Source of the DNA: Chionoecetes opilio | Lineage: Eukaryota; Arthropoda; Malacostraca; Decapoda; Majidae | Direction: 5' to 3' | Assembly: GCA_016584305.1 (NCBI GenBank) | Contig: JACEEZ010020338.1 | Span: 200,001 to 264,000 of the forward strand | DNA length: 64,000 nt | Part shown: in pieces, positions 20,757-30,099 of the stretch | How the letters are laid out: each line of letters begins with the position of its first letter | How positions within the stretch are numbered: position 1 is the stretch's first letter | Made by a program: the position numbers and the translations under genes | Notes under the pieces: model-generated | Database searches by the model: none | What the model saw: only the letters and a program-made list of their open reading frames with translations | Told to the model about the DNA's origin: nothing

Positions 20757-23419
20757 GTGGGGTGTCCCAAAATGCAAAAGTTTTGAAATGTTGCACGCTC
20801 GTGTGTTATTCCGGTTCTCTCATAGTAAAACAGTATTGCGTTTAAATTTTGGGCGAATTGAATAATTTTTAGGGGTCCCGACAAAGTGAACATTTAGGTG
20901 ACGTGACTCGAATTTCAGGTTTTTTTAAATTTTCCCACTTTTTTCTCCCTCGGGTTATCAACATGGCAACAAGAGCTGCTAGTAATCTTTAGCTGATCGA
21001 CAAGGCCCCAAATTTGATGAAATCACCGGAGCCCGGCTACCATCGAAAGAGCAGGCCCTCCCCCGTACTACCACCACCAACCGGGGGATGGAGAAGAGGG
21101 GTGAGCGGGAGCAGGAAGGCGGTGGTGGAGGAGGTTCTCCCTTCTGGTCGCGTGCCGGGATTCGACAACTACAGTAATACACGCGGCACGAAGCTGTCAA
21201 AGTGGTAAAGGCGTACAATGACTCAAGAAGAACAAGAACAAAGACAGGCCGAAACTTTCATATGGATGAGGAGATTTTCAAAGGAGACCTCCAAGAAATC
21301 TTCGACCTCGCACATCCTCCTCTCTCAACGGGTAGACGGAAGGACAAGGACAAGGAGTTCCTACGGAGTCAGAGAGAAGACAGAGGGGAATCATCCATGG
21401 CGGGAAATTTGACCTCGTGACAGCGAAGAAGGTGGAGAAGCAGGTCGAGCGCGGAACTCGACTCAAGCGGCCCCGGGAACATGAAGACAGCAACATTGCC
21501 AGGCTGACTGAAAGGCGGAAATCCCAAGCCAAAAGCAGAGCAGACAGCAGCAGAAGCTTGTGTCGACGACGTCATCACCGGCTCGTGGATCCCGAAGCCA
21601 GAGGAAAAAACTAAAAAACAGTCGCCATCGATCTCCGTGAAGGATCTTAACCTCATTTCAACTTGGGATCAAGAGGACGTTGTCGGTGCGGCAAGCAACG
21701 TCAACGTTCGCAGCTACCGCTCAAGTTCGTGGAATGGACATTGGGAAGTAGGGCGGTCTCGAAGAGCACGGTCCATCGAGCACGAATTGCGGGGAGAGAG
21801 CAAGCCCCCCGAGAAGATCTGGAACTACGGAACCAGGAGATACCTGAGAGGTTGGTCCTGCATTGGGACGGAAAACTCCTCCCGTCCCTCTCTGGCGGGT
21901 ACGGAGGACCCCATCGCCGTCCTCCTCACAGGGGAAGATGACGCCGAGTTCCTTCTTGGGGTCCTGGCAAGCTCGGATTCGACTGGCAGAAACGTGGCTG
22001 CAGTGGTCTTGAAGGAGGTGGACGAAGCGGGCGTCAGGGACAAGATCATCGCCTTCTGTTTCGACACCACGGCTTCGAACACTGGGATGGTGCAAGGGAC
22101 TTTTTCTTTGGTTGGCCTGCCCCATCATGTCCACGAGGTGATCCTCAAGGATGTCTTCGAAGCCAGCCTCGGCTCTTCCTCTGGTCCCGACATTGGAATC
22201 TTCAAACGACTCCGTGATCGAGGTCCTTCGTGGATTCCTCGCAGAGAGAGACGGTGGAAACACGGAGGACCTCGTAGAGTTCTTCGCCACCAATGACACT
22301 GGGCCCGCAAGCTGAAGGACGGACGCATTGGCCTTCCTGAAGGAGGCTCTGATGTCAAAGAACCATCCAGGGAGGACTATGAAGAACTTCTCCGTCTCTC
22401 CTACCCGTCCCTCGGAAAGTGAAGGGCCAGCCAAACCATTCCCCCGTCATGGAGCTCTCCATCAAGCCCGGTGGATGGCCAAGGCCATCTACTGCCCCAA
22501 GCTTCAGATGCTGAAATCCCAGCTGTCACTGACTGGTCGAGAGAAGGCCGGAGTGGAACGAGGGCCCTCTTCGTTGCTCTGGTGTACTGCAAGCAATGGC
22601 ATGAGGCACCCATCTCTGTGAAAGCCGTTGAAGACGTGCTCTTCCTCGAGATCCTCAAGAATACCCTGACCAAACCGTTTCCAAGGCAGAAAAAGCCCGC
22701 GACGCCACTGTGGTACGTTTCCGAGGAAAACGCGGGACTGGCCTTTTTCGACTCAAGGATTGATGTGGAGGAGAAGAAGCAGATGGTCAAGGCATTGGAC
22801 AAGCCGCCTCGAAGAAAGAAACTCAAGCGATTGGAGGGAAAAAAGATGAATATGTCTTCCTCCCTCTCGTCCTTCGTCACTTCGAAGACACGGTCCTTCT
22901 TTCAGAAACTCGACGCGGACGAGGGCTTCCTGGCAAAGGACCCGGCATTGTGGGAGGAGGACGACCGATTCAAGGACGCTCGGAAACAGGCACTTGGCCT
23001 CCGAGTGGTCAACAATGCCGCGGAGCGGGGCATCGCCCTAGTCCAGCGCTACCTGGGTTCCACGAAGTCGGCCGCACAGGAGAAGTATCTCCTCCAGTTA
23101 GTCCACCACCATCGGAAACTTGTGGGGCGGGAAAAGAAGGAGGACCTTCAAAAGAAGGCTTTCTGAATGGAAACAATGAAAACTGTCTGTTTTGGTTTCC
23201 TTATAAGTTTCTTTCTAAAAATGTGGGATGTTTTGAGTTTTTTCTTTGTTTTTGAAGGTTATTAGAAAATTGTTCAGTTTGTCGCGACTCCTAAATATTC
23301 TCCGAATTTCATCTAATTTCACGGGAACTCTTTTTATGCATGTGTGAACAGAAGTAAAACACGAGCAAGTGAAAAAAACATGTTTCATTTTTTCCCTCTA
23401 TGATCTTGGGACACCCTAC
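20757..23419 (+). mobile_element. 2.66-kb TIR transposon with decayed transposase gene
   Basis: The ends are GTGGGGTGTCCCAAAATG and, inverted, GTAGGGTGTCCCAAGATC. Both are flanked by TATATA (20751-20756, 23420-23425), which is a duplicated target, or TA within it. The element is inserted exactly at the terminal TATATA of the foldback element. Almost the whole interior is one broken gene on the plus strand (21110-23166). After the stop come about 250 AT-rich bases. I cannot place the terminal sequence in a named superfamily. Confidence 0.8.
21110..23166 (+). pseudogene. Decayed DDE-like transposase of a repeat family seen in invertebrates
   Basis: Reading across at least four frames gives a coherent protein of roughly 650 residues. 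The N-terminal helix-rich region contains FKGDLQEIFDLAH (21265-21310) and DKEFLRSQRED. LVLHWDGKLLP (D codon 21867-21869) offers a first acidic residue. CFDTTASNTG (D codon 22063-22065) offers a second, followed by a partly deleted stretch ending LPHHVHEVIL, where C-x2-H would be expected in hAT/MULE-like folds. After SSGPDIGIFKRL come RWMAKAIYCPKLQMLKSQL (22470-22530), WYVSEENAGLAFFDS and NNAAERGIALVQRYL (E codon 23023-23025), a candidate third acid. The last 232 codons (22471-23166) are still open. I have seen this protein pattern as multicopy uncharacterised genes in arthropods and cnidarians; the RNase H/DDE reading is inference. Frameshifts near 21420, 21610, 21880 and 22300 make it dead. 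Confidence 0.65.
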
Positions 23420-23535
23420 TATATAGGTACAGTAAAAGCCTTATAACTCGGCACGATAGGGGCTCTGGCCCTTGCCGAGTTATGCAATGTGCCGAGTTAT
23501 GCAATGTCCTCCTCTGATATGGGTAAAAAAAAAAT

Positions 23536-23576
23536 ATATATATATATATATATACAAATAAAATAAATAAATAAAA

Positions 23577-23651
<75 letters not shown>

Positions 23652-23653
23652 AT
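23536..23653. repeat. (TA)n-(AAAT)n microsatellite
   Basis: A short TA run is followed by about 24 AAAT units. In the minus strand this yields a Leu-Phe-Ile-Tyr periodic frame that should not be annotated as protein. Confidence 0.95.
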
Positions 23654-23821
23654 ACAGTATTGTAAAAGCATAAAAACTACACTTACCAATGAACGGGTAG
23701 CAGCAGGCATGTAATTCAACTTTAATCACTTTATAATCACAACTCTGTACTGTATTGTATACAGTACTGTACCTGTACAACTTAATTTTACATCACTTGA
23801 GCACTTAATTACTGCAACACT

Positions 23822-24085
23822 ATGCCCTGTCCATTAAACTCTACCTTCGACTGCGAGTGCATGGGAGGACACAGGGGGTGGCATGAGCCTCTAATCACAG
23901 GCATCATTATAAGAATCCTGCCTGCGCCACCACGGGCGAGGGCCAACCATCACAGCCCTCGAGTGAGCCTCCAGGGCCTACCATCCCACCCCTGGAGCTG
24001 ACTGCCTACACGCGCTATAGGCATAGGTGTGTGTGAGAAGAAAAAAAATAAAATTAAAAAAAAAAAAATAAAAAAAAAAAATAAA
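23822..24085 (+). mobile_element. SINE body, 5'-truncated copy
   Basis: The match to 50977-51328 runs from CCATTAAACTCTACCTTCGA to GCTATAGGCATAG and then a long A-rich tail with T interruptions. The head is missing. It is nested in the Tigger-like element. Confidence 0.8.
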
Positions 24086-24303
24086 CTTGTCTTTGCCATG
24101 CCGAGTTATATCAAATTCCGAGTTATACAGTGCCGAGTTATAAGGGTTTTACTGTACTACCGTATGTATGTAATTTTGTAAAAGCGGGACATTCATCAAA
24201 GAATTATCAAAAAGTAGGACATTACAGTCCGGCCGTAAGGTTCAATTGTTTACATCATATCATTTTCATCAGGTAACTACTATAATCACATAATATTTAA
24301 TGA

Positions 24304-24523
24304 TCTTACCTATATAAAGTGATAAAATACTGGCGGCGTCGGTGACTGTGGTGTGGTCTATCTCTGATGAGCGTTCCTTGTCAACTGCTGAGAGAGCCGA
24401 GGCTGAGCAGCCAAGCTCAGTGTTGAGACTTGAGAGTGGAGACGCGTACGAGTAGCTAGTACAGGAATCAGACACGTCCGCTACAGGACATATCAAGTGT
24501 CGTTGGGTACTTCTTCTACAACA
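24304..24523 (-). other. Possible Ser-rich exon, unproven
   Basis: On the minus strand an open frame (ICPVADVSDSCTSYSY, then SSLNTELGCSASALSAVDKE and TDAASILSLYIG) ends at TATAG|GTAAGATC, a good donor, and a weak acceptor (ATAAATTTAG) lies upstream. It would start by completing a codon with one base but end in phase 1, which does not fit between exons 31753-31879 and 6448-6556. It could be an exon of another transcript or of a decayed transposon. Certainty is low. Confidence 0.25.
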
Positions 24524-24557
24524 TCGTCTAAATTTATCTCAATGCTCTACAGATTAA

Positions 24558-25168
24558 CCCCTTCACTGCGGCTGGTACAAATACGGTCTCTCAGCTATCT
24601 AATGGTTCACTGCGGCTGGTACATATATGGTTTCTGTATTTAAACTGCGCGCTCAATGATATTATGGGTAAATATTCGTTGTGATAGGCTTGTATGGCAA
24701 CAGTGTCAAGTGTTGCGATATAATAGAACCTCTTTTTCTGCTTGCGTGAGTTAGTGTGAGTAATAAGGTCAAGCGGTACAGTACGACGTGTTGACGCTGC
24801 CGCGCCTCCACTTCAATGGCGAGGCTAAATAGTCAAGATATTAAATATATTCTTGATGGATATAAAACAGAAGTATGAATGAATGAATGCATGAATGAAT
24901 GAAGCATTTATGTACCAAAATAAGCTGTATTATGTTGAGTAGTAAGTAGTTTCATTGTGCGTCTGGCAGCACGGTCACGGCCCTGTTGCTGCACTCTGAC
25001 GCAACTCTTCACTTAGCTGGTAGCCTCCACCAAGACCAAACATAGATTTTCTGGTATGGAATGAGCATCCTATTCATTTAGGCACTTTAAAATATTATCA
25101 GTAATTATGTTATATTTTAATTAAACCTGCCGCACAGGCCTATGAATTTGATATCCGCAGTGAAGGGG
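24558..25168. mobile_element. piggyBac-like non-autonomous element
   Basis: The ends are CCCCTTCACTGCGG in inverted orientation, flanked by TTAA on both sides (24554-24557, 25169-25172). TTAA duplication with a CCC start is the rule for the piggyBac superfamily. The left end has a tandem repeat of the subterminal block (TTCACTGCGGCTGGTAC twice, 24562 and 24607). It is 611 bp and non-coding. Confidence 0.85.
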
Positions 25169-25489
25169 TTAATTCATTCGAAATAACACAAAATATAACA
25201 TTCTTACACAAAAAAATCCACGTTAAATTAATATTCCCACAAAGATTTCCCACAAATTGCTTGCTTGAAATGTCCTCTCCCTCTCTCACAAGAGCTCCCA
25301 CAAAAGCAAATTTGTCTCACAAATTTGTGGGAATTTCCTACGTGGCAACACTGGCCTAGCAGTACTCCAAGTACTTTACACGATAATTGATCACGTAAAG
25401 GAGTCTGAGTCGGAGATATCTTTTCCGACTCCAACTCTGGCCAAAAGTGGGCGACTCCGGCGACTGCGACTCGAATCCACACCCATGAA

Positions 25490-25602
25490 TTAGAGAGGGT
25501 TTACTGTATGTAAAAAGTTTGGATCCCTCAGATATAACAAACTTTGGGATATAACGTCACCCACTTCCCACCAATTGGTTTATTATAGTGAGGGTTTACT
25601 GT
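25490..25602. repeat. Two same-orientation Tigger-like right ends
   Basis: GAGGGTTTACTGTA occurs at about 25495 and 25588, preceded in the second case by TTATAGT. They look like right ends of pogo-type elements, but I find no matching left end. Confidence 0.4.
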
Positions 25603-25861
25603 ATCTCCATTACATCCTGAAGCTGAGATTATAGTGCTCCATAAGGTAGTAAACGAGATATGACTGCATAGTTAAAACTATCTTTACCCCCAAAACCATT
25701 CAGGAACAAAGTTTTGTTCTCAAAACATGTTCTTGATAAAAACAAAAATGTATAGAAAAATATAGTTTAGTCTATAAAAGGAGTGAGTTAATAAAACAAA
25801 TCTATACTCTCACCCAAAATATGATTATACTTTATAAAACTACGGTGTCCAGAATGTTGAA

Positions 25862-26540
25862 ACGATCAATCAATCAATCATTGGGGGCATATGCCAGGGG
25901 ACGCGTCGCCTCGCCCATCCTATGACGCCACTCCCGGGAATCACCACGCGCGAGCCCCAATGCAGGCTCCCTTCCCATAACAAGCCACTCTCGACAGGAA
26001 ACATCAACTTGCCCCAGCCACGAGCCTTGTGGGAGCCCCCTTGGCCTCCTCCACACCGGATTGTCTCTTACAGATACAACCCGGTAGGAAGGATCGGTTT
26101 CAGAGTAGCGTGCCACATGCCCAAATAGCCGAAGTTGGCGCTGACGGACTATGCAGGTAATAGGCCTCAATTCAGTCTTACGGTGCAATCGCTGATATGA
26201 CACGTAATCATTCCAGTAATACCCCATGATTCTGTGAAGACATTTATTACCAAAGGATTCGATTCGCCTCTTCACGTCGTTATTTAGTGTTCATGTCTCA
26301 CATCCATAGAGTAAGACAGGGATCACAAGTAACTTGAAGATCCGGATCTTTGTCCTTCTGCACAGGTACCACCAACGCCAAATACTCGTGTTGAGCGAGT
26401 CCATAACACTGTGGGCTATGCCAATCAGCGGTAAGACTTCCTGACGTGACCCGCCGTCATTCTGGACTGCACTACCAAGGTATGTAAAACTTTCCAGGAC
26501 AGTGTCTTCAAAACAAGGCGGCGGACGACGCAATTACCGG
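25862..26540 (-). pseudogene. RTE-like LINE, RT C-terminal end with TGAT tail
   Basis: The minus-strand peptides are ESFTYLGSAVQNDGGS, KIRIFKLLVIPVLLYGCET, FGNKCLHRIMGYYWNDYVS, TELRPITCIVRQRQLRLFGH, DNPVWRRPRGLPQGSW and GEATRPLAYAPND before the stop. The order (YLGS, LYGCE, RIMGYRWxD, RQLRxxGHVxR, RPRGRPxxxW) is that of the C-terminal third of endonuclease-RT LINEs. There is one stop or frameshift at about 26285. The 3' end is four TGAT units on the minus strand (25864-25880), a short-repeat tail as in RTE-like and CR1-like elements. The 5' side is truncated near 26540. Confidence 0.85.
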
Positions 26541-26559
26541 TCTACTCACAAACTTGCGC

Positions 26560-27630
26560 CGCCTACTTTCCCCCCAAAAAAAATGCAGGAGAAATGCAGA
26601 CTAGGTTTCTTTTATGAAAGAAATCACTAGGAAAATGGCCCATAAATATTGTATCGAAAGGAGTGAATTTGACCCTGAAAAACAGCCAGAATGCATATTT
26701 TAACACCTTCAAAGACGTGGGCTACCAGGAGACTAGGCGGCCCCCGGACCCCCGGCCTATCAAGCAGACTCTTAGCAGAGCCATGCTTCGCTCGGCTTTC
26801 AATCAATCTCCACCTCCTACTTTCTTCATTCCAACTCCTACTTTAAAAGAAAATTAAAACACTGCCAAGATCTTAATGACTTAGCCGCATGCATGAACAG
26901 ATTGTACCGTTTCATCTAATAAGCCTCCAAACACCTGGACCTAGGTTTTGAGCCAGGAGACATCCAAGTCCCAAAGGCTTTGCCTCCTCATGCAGCGACT
27001 CGAGAAACATCACCAGAACCTCCAGAATGATAATTGAATCAGTTAGGTAACACGTTGAGGGGGTGAAAATGGACGAGGACTGTGCGGATATTTTCTGAGA
27101 CACTGAATATTTTTTCCTCACCATTATAGTCTAATTGGTACTTTTTCTAATAAAAAAAAAAATCCCCAGAAAACACATTAAAAACTGTCTTTGTTTGTAA
27201 TTCTCATCACCAAATGCTAAGAACGTCATTTCCATTGATAACAATGTATCTCCATCAGAGAAAGCACTAAAACTTGGCCAGGAAAAAATAGTCTGTCACT
27301 CAGAAAACCAGGGAGGAAACAGAATTGTATAAAAACAAGTGTGCCCCGCCTCACATTCGACCGCCCGCTGCCGAGTGGTTCGCTCAGCCCCGCCCTGTCG
27401 GGATGATTAATACCCTAACCGAAACTAACCAAAAATCCTAACATGGGGGCTCAACCCCTTGTACCCCGTTGAGATTATTAACCGAACCGATCCCAACCTA
27501 ACCTCTTAATGGGGGGGGGGGGCTGGGACTCCAGACGGGGAGGGTGTGTCTATATGCGCTATTAGACAACTATATAATTTCTTCAATATAAGTATAAGTT
27601 TTAAAGGTTACACGACAATTGATTAATACT
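26560..27630. other. Stretch without recognisable gene
   Basis: Contains a 10-base G run at 27513-27522 and AT-rich spacers. No splice-bounded exon, RNA gene or paired terminal repeat was seen. Confidence 0.5.
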
Positions 27631-27631
27631 G

Positions 27632-27704
27632 CACACTGCAGTAGGTTGTGGTGAAAATTTTCTAGTTTTTTATTTTTTCACCAAAACCTACTGCACAGTG
27701 CACA
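27632..27704. repeat. 73-bp hairpin
   Basis: The arms TGCACACTGCAGTAGGTTGT-GGTGAAAA and its near-perfect inverse (27677-27704) surround a 17-base T-rich loop. One inserted or changed base per side is tolerated. It could be a minimal foldback element. Confidence 0.7.
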
Positions 27705-27832
27705 GTATAATGAGCAAAAAAAAATATAGAAAACATAAGTCATAGCGGTAGCTACAGGGCAGTTCTCCTCCATTATAACCGTTGAGGAAAAAACATAGCC
27801 ATGCAGCCAAACGTGCCATCTCTAGGGTACCT

Positions 27833-27921
27833 GGAACTGTCGCCGTTTGGAATTCTCGCCAATGTCGGCGAGTGTTCCTTTTTTTCACGTCAGCAAAGTT
27901 CCAATTTTCGGAGACAATTCC
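27833..27921. mobile_element. About 90-bp TIR element, copy 1
   Basis: It starts GGAACTGTCGCC and ends GGAGACAATTCC, the inverse of GGAATTGTCTCC. The interior has TTCTCGCCAATGTCGGCGAG. The copy at 29274-29365 is in inverse orientation and has better-conserved ends. Confidence 0.5.
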
Positions 27922-28017
27922 AGTTCTTGATCTTGATATTACAGTACCCAATATATACATTTAATAAGCTTTTAACAGTGTTTCTGAATTCAAGGATTAA
28001 ATACAACAATAAATTGA

Positions 28018-28075
28018 TCAGTTAGGTTAGGTTAGGTAACCAATGTTTAGGTTAGGTTAACAAACTAGCGGAAGG
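28018..28075. repeat. Interstitial TTAGG runs
   Basis: GTTAGGTTAGGTTAGG at 28022 and TTTAGGTTAGGTTA at 28050. TTAGG is the telomere unit of most arthropods. Similar CCTAA runs lie at 28978-29040 and near 28405 and 13810. Confidence 0.6.
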
Positions 28076-28814
28076 GGGGTCTGGGGGGGCAGTTACCCCC
28101 ATTTAAGTCAGGTTGTGCAACCATTGTCCATGTAGTTATTTTACTACACTGCAGTTTTATAGTGTTTTGGGACAATCGAAAAATGTGGTGCCCAATAATC
28201 AAATACATTATATTCGGTATTATTTTACACTAGGACAATAACACTACACAACTGGGAGTATGGGTTCTGCTTACCTTATTGAGATCTAAGAGACACTTTT
28301 TCTTTGAGTTTCCCGTCGCAAATCAATAGTTTCGGATATATGGAAGACTTTTTGGGGGAGGAATACGTTTGCTATATTTACAAAATGCTGGTTAAGGATA
28401 AGGATAAGTTAGGTTAGGTTAGTTTAAGTATAGGAATCAGAGGGGAAATCACCATAAAGCCTGTCGGATACCTAACAAAAATACCAAAAACTTTCCACCT
28501 CCATTTTTTCCTTTGAGTTTGCCAAACTTTAGTATTTTCCCCTTAGTTTTGCAAAAGTTTCAATTTTTCGGTTATTCTGGCTGTTTTCAGACAGGTTTTA
28601 TAGTGATTTCCCCCCTGATTAGTATACTTAGGTTAGCTTATATCAGGTCAATCTGTAAATTTCGTCTTCCCACCCAAAACCCCCGCATTCCTACCAGGTC
28701 CCCTTGATCGTAGGGGGGGGTTGAGGGGTAGAAATAAACAGGGGCATTTTCGATCGTTTTTATGGTGATTTTCGTGTGAAATACATTAAAAAACGACGGA
28801 ATATCATAGTTTGG

Positions 28815-28920
28815 TAATTATGGAGGAGAGTTTCACGTTCGTTTTCAGAGACACCAACTACTTTTTCTTGACCTACAATAGGTGCTTGTTCTAATGGTGC
28901 TAGTTTTATTTTGCGCAAAC

Positions 28921-28968
<48 letters not shown>

Positions 28969-29190
28969 AACCTAACCTTATGTTTTAACCTAACCCAACC
29001 TAACCTTACAGGTTTTAAAGAAACCTAACCTAACCTTAACCACAAAATATTATTTTTTTTTTTTTTTTTTTTTTTTATTGAGCGCAACTAGAGTAGTAGT
29101 GTACAGTATACCGAGCCAAAAAAAAATTTGAATTCGTGAGTAGTAAGGTCTGTAGCGTACGTGAAACTCTCCTCCATATTAACCCATAGG
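28815..29190. mobile_element. Inverted-repeat element with poly(A)/poly(T) arms
   Basis: The left arm TATGGAGGAGAGTTTCACGT (28828 on) and the inverted right arm TATGGAGGAGAGTTTCACGT (ending about 29178) match. Further inside, GCGCAAACTATAAAA faces TTTTATTGAGCGCAAC, and a run of about 40 As faces a run of about 26 Ts. The centre is made of AACCTAACC-type repeats. A partly similar right arm occurs at 27700-27780. It can fold into one long hairpin and has no coding potential. Confidence 0.6.
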
Positions 29191-29273
29191 GTATTTTGAC
29201 CACCAAAGTGATTATGGTCCTACTAGATTAAAAAAAAATCCCTATATTCTTTTCTTTTTTATCTATTACAAGT

Positions 29274-29365
29274 GGAACTATCGCCGAAAGTTTCCGCGTC
29301 GGCGAATGTTCCACCGTCGTCGAGTTCTTGGTGTTTCGGCGAGAATTCCTATTGGCGACAGTTCC
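29274..29365. mobile_element. About 90-bp TIR element, copy 2
   Basis: It starts GGAACTATCGCCGAAAG and ends TATTGGCGACAGTTCC, so the ends are inverted repeats of GGAACTRTCGCC. A second inner pair (GTCGGCGAATGTTCC and GGCGAGAATTCC) is also present. It is related to 27833-27921 in opposite orientation. Confidence 0.6.
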
Positions 29366-29776
29366 ATAAACCACCTCTAGCCAATCGAGACGCAAGATAG
29401 CTTTCCATTTCTTTCCCCGAACACGGTTTGCCACCACCAGATATGTACAGAAATATCAGTCATCCAGTCACTCACCTCTTGCACTTCCTAGATCTTTACC
29501 CTCTTTATCAACACTACTATTGTCTCTCTTGCACACGGTGCACTAAAAACACATGATGATGAACACAGTACACTGTACACATGCGCGTCACACTACTCAC
29601 GAGGCAACTGTAATGTATGTAAACAAACAACACAACAGGCAGAAAGCTACGGAACATTGGCGTCACTACGGCACACGCGGCATGCCTATAAAACCACAGA
29701 ATGATGTAACATTAAACTATGATCTTATCTTGATCAGATTGACAAAGCTAAAGGATAAATGAAATATAAACTGTCT

Positions 29777-30097
29777 TTATTGCAATTCAATGTGACTATA
29801 TATCTTTGCCGAGATTACCCCAAATATTATTTCCTTCAAAGGCATGAATTTCTTTAGAATTTCTTTTAATTTATGAATTTCCTGAGAAATTTCTTTGTAA
29901 GGGCCAAATTTATAAAATAATAAGATAAGTTCCTTAAAAAGCGGAAGCACTACCGACGCCCATGGGTGCGCTGATGCCATATAATCATATTCATTGAAAA
30001 TTTCTGCCAAACCGGGCGTTTCACTGCCAGACATTAAAATGCCAAAACCCCGCACATCAACAGTAAAAACAGTCATCCATACAGCACACGCGACCAC
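29777..30097 (-). CDS. Unrecognised 106-codon open frame
   Basis: The frame runs from ATG to TAA without obvious simple-sequence bias. The N-terminal half (MVACAVWMTVFTVDVRGFG) is hydrophobic enough for a signal or membrane segment. The C-terminal half is Lys/Glu/Ile-rich (EISQEIHKLKEILKKF) and could be helical. I see no splice site, promoter or poly(A) signal that would support expression, and no family. Chance is the main alternative in AT-rich DNA. Confidence 0.2.
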   Translation of the reverse strand: MVACAVWMTVFTVDVRGFGILMSGSETPGLAEIFNEYDYMASAHPWASVVLPLFKELILLFYKFGPYKEISQEIHKLKEILKKFMPLKEIIFGVISAKIYSHIELQ

Positions 30098-30099
30098 TT

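Larger units (their letters stand above)
23430..24154. mobile_element. Tigger/pogo-like element with SINE fragment and AAAT microsatellite
   Basis: The ends are CAGTAAAAGCCTTATAACTC and, inverted, CAGTAAAACCCTTATAACTC, flanked by TA (23428-23429, 24155-24156). The motif CCGAGTTAT occurs four or more times near the ends. It contains a TA/AAAT repeat and a SINE body. It begins four bases after the right flank of the 20757-23419 transposon. Confidence 0.9.

Noticed and set aside
23385..23780. 131-codon minus-strand frame with Leu-Phe-Ile-Tyr periodicity
   Set aside because: It is the AAAT microsatellite read on the minus strand.
28265..28400. Minus-strand donor AATAAG|GTAAGC with a short open frame
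   Set aside because: Every frame has a stop at or just before the donor, and no acceptor was found.
29440..29520. Minus-strand donor GAG|GTGAGTGAC near 29470
   Set aside because: No coding frame or acceptor is convincing; a non-coding first exon cannot be excluded without transcripts.
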